Source of the DNA: a virus
IMG/VR virus record: IMGVR_UViG_3300009702_000037
Span: 1-44,423 of that record
Strand: one strand, 5' to 3'
Length of the DNA: 44,423 bases
This document shows, one piece after another, positions 8,371 to 17,200 of the stretch; the stretch's first letter is position 1; each line of letters starts with the position of its first letter. The notes beneath the pieces are model-generated. The model saw nothing but the letters and a program-made list of their open reading frames with translations. It was not told the DNA's origin and made no database searches. The translations under genes and the position numbers were made by a program.

Positions 8371-9238
8371 CAGCTGCTAACTCACCAGTTTTGATGGGGG
8401 TCTTAATAATATTATCAGCATATTCTTGAAGGGTCTCCGCGTTGAAGAATTGATCTCCTGTGCTGATGAAGGCGTCTTCTGGTGTGGCGGGGAACTCCTG
8501 GTTGAACATCTTTTCGTCCAAAAAGCTCTTGCGCTTCTTCTCAATCCACTCCTTGGTGTAAAACTCTTGCCATCCGAAAAATGTGGCATGATATATACTC
8601 TCACCTTTACTGGCCATCTCCCACATCTCCTGGTAATAATTCCCAAATCCGTTCGCTGTTGACTCTATGAAAATCATCCCATGATCCTGCTCAACCTGTT
8701 GGATTGTGCCCTCAACCATCTCCCTGGCACTGATCTTCTCGACATCAGGATAGAAGGCAGTTTCTGAAAATAAAATATTAGTAACAGTGTCACCTCGTGC
8801 ACCCACCTTTGACCCCGCTGTCATAATTCTAAACTGAGCATCATTGGTTTTATTCACCAGCATTTCTCGGTTGTCCGTTGAGAGAAGAATTTTTGGGTCA
8901 ATCCCATTGTGTTCACAAAAACTTTGGATGTAAAACTTCACCTTTCTAAACAGTGCCTCAGTCGAGTCCTGACTGTGGGAAATACACAAACTTCTACTAT
9001 GCGGCTTGATTAAAAAATCAACTGTAAAAAGCGCAAGGATGTAGCTGGACATCCCCTGCTGCCTCGCTTTAAGAGTAATCTCTCTAATGCCTTCCATGCC
9101 TGGATAGCGCTCAGTAAGGATGTTGTGGTACTTGTCTTGAACGGGGTTAAGTACAAATGGAACAGGCTCCTGTTTTTTGCTTAAGACCAGAAACTGCTCC
9201 TCAATAAACGCTCGATAATCAATGTCTATATCACTCAT
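8354..9238 (-). CDS. terL: Large terminase, ATPase half
   Basis: A 294-residue protein with Walker A-like KARQQGMSS (after EITL), Walker B and catalytic Glu in ILFSETAFY, and a coupling motif FIESTANGFGNY, all in the expected TerL order. The frame stops at 8354 where a normal terminase would continue into the nuclease. Reading on with a +1 shift at GAATTTATTTAAC restores the nuclease frame. This could be a true gene split, a programmed shift or an assembly error. The motor powers DNA translocation through the portal. Confidence 0.85.
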   Translation of the reverse strand: MSDIDIDYRAFIEEQFLVLSKKQEPVPFVLNPVQDKYHNILTERYPGMEGIREITLKARQQGMSSYILALFTVDFLIKPHSRSLCISHSQDSTEALFRKVKFYIQSFCEHNGIDPKILLSTDNREMLVNKTNDAQFRIMTAGSKVGARGDTVTNILFSETAFYPDVEKISAREMVEGTIQQVEQDHGMIFIESTANGFGNYYQEMWEMASKGESIYHATFFGWQEFYTKEWIEKKRKSFLDEKMFNQEFPATPEDAFISTGDQFFNAETLQEYADNIIKTPIKTGELAADGEFI

Positions 9239-9683
9239 CTCTCCCTACCTCCTTCTTCTTGACGTATTTGTTAAACACGCTTTGCTGTTGTTGAATTATA
9301 TTTATCACAGGCGAACCCTGCTCCTCATCCATGCCAAGAAGTTTGCGTTGAAGATCAACCCCCGCGTTTATAAACGCCAGTGCATCCTTTGCTTTAAAAA
9401 TCCGAGCACGGTTATCTCTAATCGACTTTACCCCCTCAGCTGTTAGAAGCTGGGCAAGCTTAGCCTGCTGCTCTTTTGCTTTGGCCAGTTCCTCCTCTAG
9501 TGTCTCTTCCCTCTTTCTCTTGTTAAGCAATTCTTTATTTACTTCACGCAAGCTCTCTTCTGAGCTCTTCTCAATTGTTTTCTCCTCATCGTCATACTGT
9601 GGCAACGGCGGCATCCGTGTCATTTCGACAACCACAGGTTCCTCAACTGGTTTTTCCTCTTGTGGGGCAGGTTTTTTGGGCAT
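9231..9683 (-). CDS. Putative small terminase (TerS-like coiled coil)
   Basis: A 150-residue protein with a disordered proline-rich N-terminus, a strong coiled coil (about residues 38-90) and a C-terminal segment DALAFINAGVDLQRKLLG followed by PVINIIQQQQ, which resembles the tail of small terminase subunits that contacts TerL. It lies directly upstream of TerL with an 8-base overlap. No helix-turn-helix is obvious, so the DNA-recognition role is inferred from position and the coiled-coil design. Confidence 0.55.
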   Translation of the reverse strand: MPKKPAPQEEKPVEEPVVVEMTRMPPLPQYDDEEKTIEKSSEESLREVNKELLNKRKREETLEEELAKAKEQQAKLAQLLTAEGVKSIRDNRARIFKAKDALAFINAGVDLQRKLLGMDEEQGSPVINIIQQQQSVFNKYVKKKEVGRDE

Positions 9684-9693
9684 GTGTTTTCAT

Positions 9694-10017
9694 TTATTGT
9701 GATTTGTGTGCATCTGGTGGTGGCTTCACAGGGAGTCCTGCAATACTAGCCAGGGGGTCTACTGGTTTCTCTTGCTTAATCACCAGGTAGGTGCTTTCTT
9801 TATGTTTTAGCGCGAATGATTTTTGCCCGACTGATTCCATGTACTCGATCAATGACTCAAGCGGAGTTTCTAAATATCCATCAAGCCTGATAGCCTTAAT
9901 CTCCCCGTGCTGGTCTTTTAAGAGGATGCTTGTCGCCTGATCCTCTGGCGCCACGGTTCTAGTGGTGGCAATTACTTCCCATTGTGATGGTTCTCTAACC
10001 TCTTTCTTCTTAAACAT
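9694..10017 (-). CDS. Hypothetical protein, first gene of packaging operon (107 aa)
   Basis: Beta-rich small protein (KEVREPSQWEVIATTRTV; ESTYLVIKQEKPVDP). It begins 8 bases after a -10 box, so its mRNA should be leaderless. It leads the terminase operon. No known domain. Confidence 0.6.
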   Translation of the reverse strand: MFKKKEVREPSQWEVIATTRTVAPEDQATSILLKDQHGEIKAIRLDGYLETPLESLIEYMESVGQKSFALKHKESTYLVIKQEKPVDPLASIAGLPVKPPPDAHKSQ

Positions 10018-10025
10018 TAATACAA

Positions 10026-10054
10026 AATATACTATAGTGGGCTAGGTTATTCAA
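10026..10054 (-). promoter_or_regulatory. Promoter for packaging operon, leaderless type
   Basis: TTGAAT (10054-10049), 17-base spacer, TATATT (10031-10026), then 8 bases to the ATG at 10017. Transcription would start at or within a few bases of the start codon. Confidence 0.6.
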
Positions 10055-10061
10055 ACCCTTA

Positions 10062-10814
10062 TTAGAATTGCCCTGGAGTTGGGGTTGCAAAGCCTGCCCC
10101 CATTTGTTGAAGTTTCTTAATCTCGTTTAATTGGTCGTTCATAAATTGTTGGTTTTGGTTCAGCATGGGGTCTGGTTGCCGTGGAGCAGGTGCCGCGTTT
10201 CTGGCAAACAAACCAGATAAGAAACCTTCCTGGCCTTGTGCCCCGATTTGAACTATCTCGCCTGTCTTAGGATCTACAATATATTGTTCTCCGTTTGCCC
10301 CTCGGAAGATATTCATCGGGTTCATTCCTCCCATACCAGAGAATGGGTTATACATTTCATATTGGTTTTGCATTGGTATACCAGTGTATTCTGGCGTTGG
10401 ACTGGCGAAGGTCTGTGTTGGCCCGAACATGCCTTGTCTTGTTGACATTGCCTCGGGATATGTCATGGCAGATCCAGATAAAAGGTCTTGACCAATTTGT
10501 CGGCCAACTTGTCCTGCTGGGCCAATTGCCCCACCTGCTAAAGCTCCCCGTGCTAAATTGCCAACTGTACCTAGAAATTGTTGTGCTTGGTTTTGAAGGT
10601 TTTGCAAGGTTGGCACTACTGCTTCTTGCTGTGGAACCTGAATCGGTTCACGAGCTTGTGTCTGTTTTGTTGCGTCTTTTGCCGCACTTGCTGCCTTAGT
10701 GGTTGCTGCTTTGGCTACCTTTGAAGTCTTACTCATCGGAGAAGAAACCCCCCCGCCTAATGCTGCAAGCCCTTGAGCGATGTTGCGAAGTAAGTTGTTT
10801 GCTTGGTTGGGCAT
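10062..10814 (-). CDS. Gly/Gln/Ala-rich protein, possible virion component (250 aa)
   Basis: The ATG at 10814 (MPNQANNLLRN) is chosen over upstream codons because those overlap tRNA-Pro and the promoter. Sequence is low-complexity: Ala/Lys/Thr-rich near residues 25-55, then hydrophobic Gly/Ala stretches (GNLARGALAGGAIGPAGQVG), then Pro/Gly/Met/Gln-rich linkers and a short QQFMNDQLNEIKKLQQMG helix. Similar compositions are seen in phage internal virion or membrane-penetrating proteins. No family recognised. Confidence 0.6.
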   Translation of the reverse strand: MPNQANNLLRNIAQGLAALGGGVSSPMSKTSKVAKAATTKAASAAKDATKQTQAREPIQVPQQEAVVPTLQNLQNQAQQFLGTVGNLARGALAGGAIGPAGQVGRQIGQDLLSGSAMTYPEAMSTRQGMFGPTQTFASPTPEYTGIPMQNQYEMYNPFSGMGGMNPMNIFRGANGEQYIVDPKTGEIVQIGAQGQEGFLSGLFARNAAPAPRQPDPMLNQNQQFMNDQLNEIKKLQQMGAGFATPTPGQF

Positions 10815-10823
10815 ATTAATTAA

Positions 10824-10852
10824 ACAGTAGATTACCCAGGTCCATTTGTCAA
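10824..10852 (-). promoter_or_regulatory. Promoter, leaderless type
   Basis: TTGACA (10852-10847), 17-base spacer, TACTGT (10829-10824), 9 bases to the ATG at 10814. It sits between the 3' end of tRNA-Pro and the 250-residue gene. Confidence 0.65.
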
Positions 10853-10859
10853 CTGTTAG

Positions 10860-10932
10860 TCGGAGTGGTGGGGCTCGAACCCACGACCTTATGCTCCCAA
10901 AGCAAACGCGCTGCCATCTGCGCCACACTCCG
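10860..10932 (-). tRNA. tRNA-Pro (TGG)
   Basis: 73-base cloverleaf with acceptor CGGAGTG/CACTCCG, T-arm loop TTCGAGC and anticodon loop TTTGGGA, giving anticodon TGG. The anticodon stem TTTGC/GCATA has one T-T mismatch. CCA is not encoded. It lies in the 3' region of the dUTPase operon and may be processed from that transcript. Confidence 0.9.
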
Positions 10933-10943
10933 TGGTGGTCACA

Positions 10944-11390
10944 TTATGCACTGTACCCGCCCGTCGATCCATACCCGCCTCTGTTTTTCTCTTCCAATTT
11001 TTGCACTTCCTCAACTTTAGGTAATGAGCCTGCTATCGAAGCGGGGATTATAAGGAGTTGAGCGATCCTGTCACCTCTGCGGACATTAACGGCCATGTCT
11101 CCGACTGGGATGACGGCCGCCATGATCTCGTCTTCATCACCATTGTAGTCTGAATCTATTACTCCGATTCCATTTGCTAAAGTTAATCCCATTTTCAAAG
11201 GCAAAGAACTTCTGGCGGCCAATAGCCCAAAGTATCCGTCAGGAATGTCCACTGCCACGTTTAAAGGAACAAGGGTGACTTTCTTTGGATAACAATCAAT
11301 ATCTATTCTTGACACCAGATCTAGTCCTGCCGACTTGTCAGTACCTCGTTCTGGAAGAGGGAGCGTTTGGTCGAAGCGCTTTACTTTCAT
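10944..11390 (-). CDS. dut: dUTPase (deoxyuridine triphosphatase)
   Basis: Trimeric all-beta dUTPase with all five motifs in order: motif 1 SAGLDL, motif 2 AARSS, motif 3 GVIDSDYNGDE containing the catalytic Asp, motif 4 RGDRIAQL, and the C-terminal P-loop-like motif 5 RGGYGSTG. It hydrolyses dUTP to dUMP and pyrophosphate, limiting uracil in DNA and supplying dTTP synthesis. The ATG at 11390 (MKVKRFDQ) is preferred; a GTG 18 bases upstream is possible. It is last in an operon with phosphoesterase and HIT genes, and a UDG gene lies elsewhere in the window. Confidence 0.95.
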   Translation of the reverse strand: MKVKRFDQTLPLPERGTDKSAGLDLVSRIDIDCYPKKVTLVPLNVAVDIPDGYFGLLAARSSLPLKMGLTLANGIGVIDSDYNGDEDEIMAAVIPVGDMAVNVRRGDRIAQLLIIPASIAGSLPKVEEVQKLEEKNRGGYGSTGGYSA

Positions 11391-11417
11391 TCCTACATTC
11401 TGCAACACTTTGTAATA

Positions 11418-12068
11418 TTATTCAACCTCATATTCAAACACAATTGGTTTGTTCTCGGCCATCTTCCCGTTTATCCCACAAATAGATCCGTTCATGTAAG
11501 TGATGCCATCTTCTTTGTGCACCCCGTAAGATTCGTGAATGTGCCCACTCAAAACATATTTAGGTTTTATGTTTTTAATTATTAGATCCAAACACTTGCT
11601 CCCGCTCGGAACCCCTGATTCGTTTTTGTCTAGTATCCCATATGCAGGTCCATGGGAGATTAAAATATCAATGTCTTCTGGAATATGTGAGAACCTGCGT
11701 AACAACCCAGCCTCATCGTCTGCAAACGCCCAAATTAAATTCCTCCACTGATTGACCCATGGCGTCCCCCATATCTTGATCCCTTCTATCTCTACCATTG
11801 AGTTCTCCAGATAAACCCCGTCGGCAACTTTATTAAACAAACTTCGTGCAACATGTGGATTGTGGTCGAACAGCCCGTCATGGTTGCCAGCAATAAAAAC
11901 TTTGTACTTAAATTTTTGCTCTCTCCACCATCTTTCAAAGGAGGTGTATTCACCTATCGGCATCTCGCGAGAGTTGGCAAAATCACCTCCGTGAATAAGT
12001 AAATCACCAGGTGGAAGATCAATTAAATCATGCTGCCCGTGTGTGTCAGAGATAAAAACTATCTTCAT
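11418..12068 (-). CDS. Calcineurin-like metallophosphoesterase (216 aa)
   Basis: Contains the complete metallophosphatase signature: DTHG (residues 8-11), GGDF, GNHDG, SHGPAYG and SGHIHESYG. The dinuclear metal site hydrolyses phosphoesters. Closest in pattern to small 2H-like phage and bacterial phosphohydrolases of unknown substrate (nucleotides or cyclic nucleotides). The start overlaps the HIT gene by four bases (ATGA), so the two are coupled. The context with HIT, NTase-like and dUTPase genes suggests nucleotide or RNA-end metabolism, but this is inference. Confidence 0.85.
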   Translation of the reverse strand: MKIVFISDTHGQHDLIDLPPGDLLIHGGDFANSREMPIGEYTSFERWWREQKFKYKVFIAGNHDGLFDHNPHVARSLFNKVADGVYLENSMVEIEGIKIWGTPWVNQWRNLIWAFADDEAGLLRRFSHIPEDIDILISHGPAYGILDKNESGVPSGSKCLDLIIKNIKPKYVLSGHIHESYGVHKEDGITYMNGSICGINGKMAENKPIVFEYEVE

Positions 12069-12679
12069 TCGTTCATTAACTTTGAGAATAATGCCGCAGT
12101 TTCTTCTGGTAAAACCTTAACTTTAGTAAAACCCTCTTGCTCGGGAACCTTCCCCCCTAGCATTAGAATGGTTGCCCACAATAGTCGCTTAAAAAACCCA
12201 GCATGGCTCTCGCTTAAATGGTTCCCGTCTAACAACTCCATTACTGTCCTTCTTGATCTAACTCTTGGGATAAAGTGCCAGTGAAGATGGCGGACACTCT
12301 GACCGCTGTACTCACCATTGTTTACATAAAAGTTATAGGAGGGCTCTCCATCGTCAACTGCTTTCTCGTGAGGGGACCTGCCGTAATCACCAAGATAGTG
12401 GTCCCGCCAGGCGCTTGCTAGTTTTTGTTGAATTTCTGCAAGCTCTTTCCAGACGCCTCTGTAATATTTAGGGTCCATCTGATGCACGTACTCAACATGT
12501 TTCTTTGGAATTATGAGAATAGCCCGATCTATAAATGGATAGCTGTTGGCTCGAACTATCCAATGCTTACCCTCATAGATTTTGTAGTCGTGTATCCTGT
12601 CTGTACAGAAAACACACTTATCTTTCTCCCTGTGCGCCTTATATTTGTTACGCAATGGATTATAAAAAACTTCTTTCAT
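12065..12679 (-). CDS. HIT-domain protein (histidine triad)
   Basis: A 204-residue HIT-superfamily protein: C-V-F-C near residue 23 (a frequent zinc site of the Ap4A/GalT branch), hydrophobic strand RAILIIPKKHVEYVHQ, and the catalytic triad HLHWHFIPR with His-x-His-x-His. Such enzymes hydrolyse or transfer nucleoside monophosphates from Ap4A-type or nucleotide-sugar substrates. Located one base after the NTase-like gene and overlapping the metallophosphoesterase by four bases. Confidence 0.85.
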   Translation of the reverse strand: MKEVFYNPLRNKYKAHREKDKCVFCTDRIHDYKIYEGKHWIVRANSYPFIDRAILIIPKKHVEYVHQMDPKYYRGVWKELAEIQQKLASAWRDHYLGDYGRSPHEKAVDDGEPSYNFYVNNGEYSGQSVRHLHWHFIPRVRSRRTVMELLDGNHLSESHAGFFKRLLWATILMLGGKVPEQEGFTKVKVLPEETAALFSKLMNE

Positions 12680-12680
12680 A

Positions 12681-13748
12681 TTACTGGGTTAAGTATAAAA
12701 ACTCTTCGTGCAATCTTTCTCTTAAAAAGTAAGGCATCCGATCACGGCGAGATGGCATGTCTGCAAACGTACCACCTTCCCCTTCGGCGACCAGTCGTCG
12801 AGCCAAAGACTGCTTAAAAACAGCGATGTTGCTTTCGACAAACTCAACATCTCCGTCAACCATTGGGTATGCAAAGTGCTTATCCATTGTTAAACCTAAC
12901 ACAATTTGCCCATGTTCGCCAATCATCATCGTCGGTGTTTGGGTGATCTGCCCACCAGGTTGATACTCTGGGACCGCTGAATATATATGCTCTCGCCCTA
13001 GTCCGTCTCGTCTGCCGTCGTAAACAGTAGCCTGGGCTTTGAAAATATGATAATTGCCATTCCCATCTCTTTGCAGGTACTCTGCCGCCTTGCTTTTTGG
13101 TTTGGTTCTAAACTCACGAGCCATAACCTCTCTATCTAGGCTTTCTATGTCTAGCCGACAATTGGATTCAAACACGTCAGACATCATCCAGTGGATACTG
13201 AGAGGACGGCCATCTATCTGTGTGCTATAAGAAAAGTAATCAGCCATGCCTTTCTCTTGGTAATACCTGAACACTTCCAACCCTTCCTCGCAACCTGGCA
13301 AATCCTCCCCAAGCTCTGGCCTGACTTCTGAGATCATCACTTCTGTGTCTAGGTCTGATGGGTCGCCTGGGGTAGTCCTGACGTCGTAAAACCTAGCCCA
13401 TGAAGCAGACCCGACCCTGGTGATGGCCTCTTTAACTCCGAGCTTAGGCAAGATTAATCCTTTTACCTTTTCATAATCTTTGTCTAACGCCAGCGTCCCC
13501 ACCACAGCCTCGCCAAAAGATGGTTCATACCTATTAGGGACTCCCTGCCCGTCATCTACCGCCTCTGCTATCTCCCCAAATGTTTGGTCAAACCCTGGGA
13601 TTCTGCGCCCCAGCCTGCCTAAATACCATGTACCCCTGCCTTCTTGAATCTCCCTCGCCAAATCCGCCTTAACCCGTAGACGATTTTCATCATCGCCCGC
13701 TCTTCTTAATAGTCGATACTCGTAATACTTCTCCTGAAATCTTTCCAT
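12681..13748 (-). CDS. Nucleotidyltransferase-like protein (355 aa)
   Basis: The segment GSASWARFYDVRTTPGDPSD followed by LDTEVMI (around residues 110-136) resembles the pol-beta-type nucleotidyltransferase core: a Gly-Ser start, then a D-x-D/E pair on the next strand. The rest is not recognised; a conserved-looking HIYSAVPEYQPGG lies near residue 250. If correct, it would transfer NMPs to RNA, protein or a small molecule. It is the first gene of the operon and has a leaderless-type promoter. The NTase call is tentative. Confidence 0.45.
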   Translation of the reverse strand: MERFQEKYYEYRLLRRAGDDENRLRVKADLAREIQEGRGTWYLGRLGRRIPGFDQTFGEIAEAVDDGQGVPNRYEPSFGEAVVGTLALDKDYEKVKGLILPKLGVKEAITRVGSASWARFYDVRTTPGDPSDLDTEVMISEVRPELGEDLPGCEEGLEVFRYYQEKGMADYFSYSTQIDGRPLSIHWMMSDVFESNCRLDIESLDREVMAREFRTKPKSKAAEYLQRDGNGNYHIFKAQATVYDGRRDGLGREHIYSAVPEYQPGGQITQTPTMMIGEHGQIVLGLTMDKHFAYPMVDGDVEFVESNIAVFKQSLARRLVAEGEGGTFADMPSRRDRMPYFLRERLHEEFLYLTQ

Positions 13749-13757
13749 CTATAATAA

Positions 13758-13766
13758 ATTGTATCA
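13758..13766 (-). promoter_or_regulatory. Extended -10 promoter, leaderless type
   Basis: Minus-strand TGATACAAT (TGn plus TACAAT), 9 bases before the ATG at 13748. A TTGACA-like element lies too close to be its -35, so recognition probably depends on the extended -10. Confidence 0.6.
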
Positions 13767-13820
13767 TACTTGTCAATATATCAAGGATGATAAAGGAAGG
13801 AAGTTTAATCTTACCATTTT

Positions 13821-13916
13821 TTACAAACGAAATCCTAGAGATTTTGCCACCATGCCCAATGCCAGAAGTGTATTCATGGCATACAGAAGCCCGACCTCGT
13901 ACCGTTTAAAATACAT
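13821..13916 (-). CDS. Possible 31-aa peptide
   Basis: Short frame with ATG at 13916, 8 bases after the extended -10 TGGTATAAT. Product begins MYFKRYEVGLLYAMN and is hydrophobic and amphipathic, with no known relatives. The promoter spacing is what makes it credible; it could also be a leader or a noncoding RNA start. The rest of the 13767-13820 interval shows nothing recognisable. Confidence 0.4.
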   Translation of the reverse strand: MYFKRYEVGLLYAMNTLLALGMVAKSLGFRL

Positions 13917-13924
13917 TAGAGCGG

Positions 13925-13933
13925 ATTATACCA
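13925..13933 (-). promoter_or_regulatory. Extended -10 promoter TGGTATAAT
   Basis: Perfect TATAAT with TG at the extended position, just downstream of the 3' end of tRNA-Glu and 8 bases before a small ATG frame. Confidence 0.5.
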
Positions 13934-13935
13934 TG

Positions 13936-14009
13936 TGCCCCGTATGGGATTTGAACCCATGATCTTCTGGGTGAAAACCAGATGTCCTAGGCCACTAGAC
14001 GAACGGGAC
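13936..14009 (-). tRNA. tRNA-Glu (TTC)
   Basis: 74-base cloverleaf: acceptor GTCCCGT/ACGGGGC, anticodon loop TTTTCAC (TTC), T-loop TTCAAAT with stem TGGG/CCCA. CCA not encoded. It is adjacent to a small basic gene upstream. Confidence 0.9.
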
Positions 14010-14012
14010 GTA

Positions 14013-14177
14013 TTATCCCTTGTACCCTGAAGCGTAGGCAGCTTTGCCTTGCTGGGCGGCCTTTTTCTTCGCTCGCTCACGAGAAGATTTGTCACCTGCC
14101 TTGTAATAATATTTCTTACCACTCCCCCCCCATTTGGCGTATGGTCCTTTACTGTCTCTCCCTGTTTTGACTGGCAT
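14013..14177 (-). CDS. Small basic protein (54 aa)
   Basis: Product begins MPVKTGRDSKGPYAKWG and ends in QQGKAAYASGYKG, with KYYYKAGDKSSRERAKKKA between. About one third of residues are Lys/Arg, so it probably binds nucleic acid. Short basic proteins of this look recur in phage genomes, but I know no function. Its ATG is 6 bases after an extended -10, and it is followed directly by tRNA-Glu. Confidence 0.7.
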   Translation of the reverse strand: MPVKTGRDSKGPYAKWGGSGKKYYYKAGDKSSRERAKKKAAQQGKAAYASGYKG

Positions 14178-14183
14178 AAATCT

Positions 14184-14192
14184 ATTGTATCA
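14184..14192 (-). promoter_or_regulatory. Extended -10 promoter TGATACAAT, leaderless type
   Basis: Minus-strand TGATACAAT, 6 bases before the ATG at 14177, in the gap after the RNR gene. Same motif as the promoter at 13758. Confidence 0.6.
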
Positions 14193-14208
14193 CTTAGTAC
14201 CTTTGGTG

Positions 14209-17200
14209 TTAAAAATCAAGCATACACGCGCCCCCTAAACAAGCAACTAATTGCGCTGCCTCTGTCTGATCTGTCTCTTCAAACTGTGGCAAAAGGTGCC
14301 ATTTAATATCTGGCTGACCAGATAACATTTTTTGATAAGTTGCCTCGTCAATTTCTTCATATGGCATGAGGTCATACTGGGCATCAGAGTGGGGTAAAAA
14401 TGAAATGCCCCCAATATACTCCTGGTTCTCATACACCAGGTCTATCAAACCTTCTAACTCTTCTGGCTTATATGTCAAAGTAAAGCTTGGGTTATGCTCC
14501 GTCCATTCTGTTTTATTCTTCAACCAAATATTGAACTGATCTTCTGCTGTAAGATCGTTTCTAGTCTTGGTCCCCTTTGGAGACTCCACCACAAAATCTG
14601 CCACAAACATTTCAGCATCGTCGTATGATTTGCCTCGATCAGGAATCAGCTTCACACCAGAAGCTTCCATGACCCATCTGGCAGGGCTGTTTGCGTTAAC
14701 TCGGACTCTCCTAATATAGTAGGGAGCCCATCGGGCATGTATCCCGCTTGAACAATTAAGCAACTGGCTTGAGTTCCCAGACGGCTTGTTACATGTCACA
14801 GCCGCGGCTTGGTTTATGTCTAGTTTTTGGGCGTACTCCTTGTTAACCTCTATCGCATAATCCCTCAGCTCTGTTAGGACACCTTTCTCCATGAGTAGCG
14901 GGCAATCCATGAACCCTGTTATATCTACACCAAGTAACCGCTCCTCGGCATTGTTATCCGCCCAGTCTTGTCGTAATCCTGGGAAGTTGTTCTCCATCGC
15001 CTGGATCGTCCCAAAGATTGTCGCAAGCCGCACTTTTTCTCTGAGTGTTTCAAATGTGTCTTCTGGGCGAGCAACAGCGATTGATAGGTTGCAGAACTGC
15101 ATGGGTCTCAGGTTAATCTCCCCACACTGGCCTGTAGTAATCCCATTAGACAAGCTAAACTGGTGATTAGTCTCAACAGTACAACAATATACTTTTTCAT
15201 CTACTCCGTCAGACGTAACTTTTTTGATCTTATTAAATCTTGGACTAACTTTGTAAATGGTCTGCTTATCTGCAAAACTAACCAGTCGGCTAAAGTTAAT
15301 TTGTGAGGCAAGGATAATACTAGCTGACTGCGAGATGGTTAATCTCCAGCAATCCTTTGCATCATATTCCCCATACCCATCATTAAAGTCCACCTTTTGA
15401 GCCTTTTTCATAATGTTAAAATGAGAATAGACCCCAATCGTTTTTAGCAGTGTTTGGAAATCTCTAAGCCAGTTTTTATGTACGCTCGAAATCTGATACA
15501 AATATCCGTTCTTTGTGTCACTCGCTGTACCGTCAGCATCCATAACTCCTGCTATATACTCTAGCTTTGACTGCTTATCCCATGAAAAAATTTCTACTGG
15601 TAATCTGTTCTTGTAATCAGTAGCCCATTTGGACAGGTCTTCATTTTTAATAGTGATTCTCCTCATCCTCTTCCTATTCTCGCCATACTCTACAAAATCA
15701 ACTCCCAGCACTGCGCTTGTGTTTCTTGCACCGTCTTCTATTTCTTCAGCAGATTGAATTAATCTCTGCTCACAGGCATATTTTGTATCATATAAATAAA
15801 GGATAGGCCGATCTGCGTGTGCGGTCCCGTCACCTGTCAGGAATCCTTTCAAATAAGCCCCCTTGCTTACGACATCGCCGTGAGACTCAGGTGCTTCTGA
15901 TCTTAACAAACGATCTCCCTCTCTAAGCTCATGTGCTTCTTTTTTCCGACCATCCGACAAAACAAATTTATGATATTCAGTGGCCCGAATAATACTTCCA
16001 TCGTATAGTTCTATTTTGAGCATCGGCTCGTTTTCACTCGTTACACGGAAGTTGTCGATGGCAACCCATTGATCCCCGTCCCAGATTTCGACTTCTTTGC
16101 CAACCAAATCTTTTATTTGGAAATGACCCTGCTTAGTCAGCACCATGGTGTCCTCAGAAAGACAAGGATTTGTACCGAAACTATGGGCTTTTCTCCGTTC
16201 TGGTTTGAGAAGATTTGCATTCCTGCGAGAAAAGATACCAGGCTCACCACGCTTAGATTCATCCATCTTCAACATAAATGTCTTCACTTCTTCTTTTGTC
16301 ATCTCCCGATCTGGCCATACAGTTGAATTGTTGGCGTTAAACCGTTGCGGATCTGTCTCGTAGAAGTCTCCATCCTTGCATCCAAGCATTAGCTCGTCAT
16401 CATAATCGAACAATGAAATCATTGCTGTGTTGTGAACTAAATAACCTTCAGCCACAAAAACATGCTGTCCCTCAACGCTCAAGTCATATGTGTGAACATC
16501 CCCTGATTTCTCAATTGATTCTATTTGGACTGGGACAAAATAATCTATCCCTGTTAATTCTGAGTAAGTACTGCTATTCATGCCCCTGTCAGCATTGGTG
16601 CTGTATTTAGTCGCCCACATTTTCCGAGGGAGATCGTTAATAATAAACTCTTGAGGGATTGTGTACCCAGACTGCTTTGCTTTCCTTTCGGGGATTTCCA
16701 GACAACGATGGTCTGCTGTTAACTCTGTAAACCTAACCAGGCTGGCATGGTCTTTAATCGAAACCCTCCATAATTTTTGCCACTCTGGGTTGTCTCTATC
16801 CCTACCCTTTATTTCAGAAATTATCCCCATAGAAGCTAAAACTCTTACGATCTGTCTTGCAAATCCCTCATACACTGTACTCACCACTGTGATCGGTCTG
16901 TCGTTGTGTGCCCCATCGCCATCCATTACCCCAGCAATATAAGCCGCCCTCATTTCAACGGGGGCATTTAAAATCCTGTCATCAATCACAATTGGAGTTT
17001 TCGACTCCTTAAACTCACCAAACCATTTAGCCATTCTTCGCACACCCGTCCTGACCACAAAACAATCTTCTCCTTTAGTTTTTGTAGCTTGAGGTGTAAT
17101 GCCATGACTATTAAACCATGAAATTATTTTATCGTTGGCTGCCTTTTTATTAATATTATTACTAAAAGACACCGCAACCCTTGACTCATCGCCTGGGGCA

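Noticed and set aside
8200-8500. Group I intron splitting the terminase
   Set aside because: The two frames overlap by 17 bases with no inserted sequence, so no intron is present.
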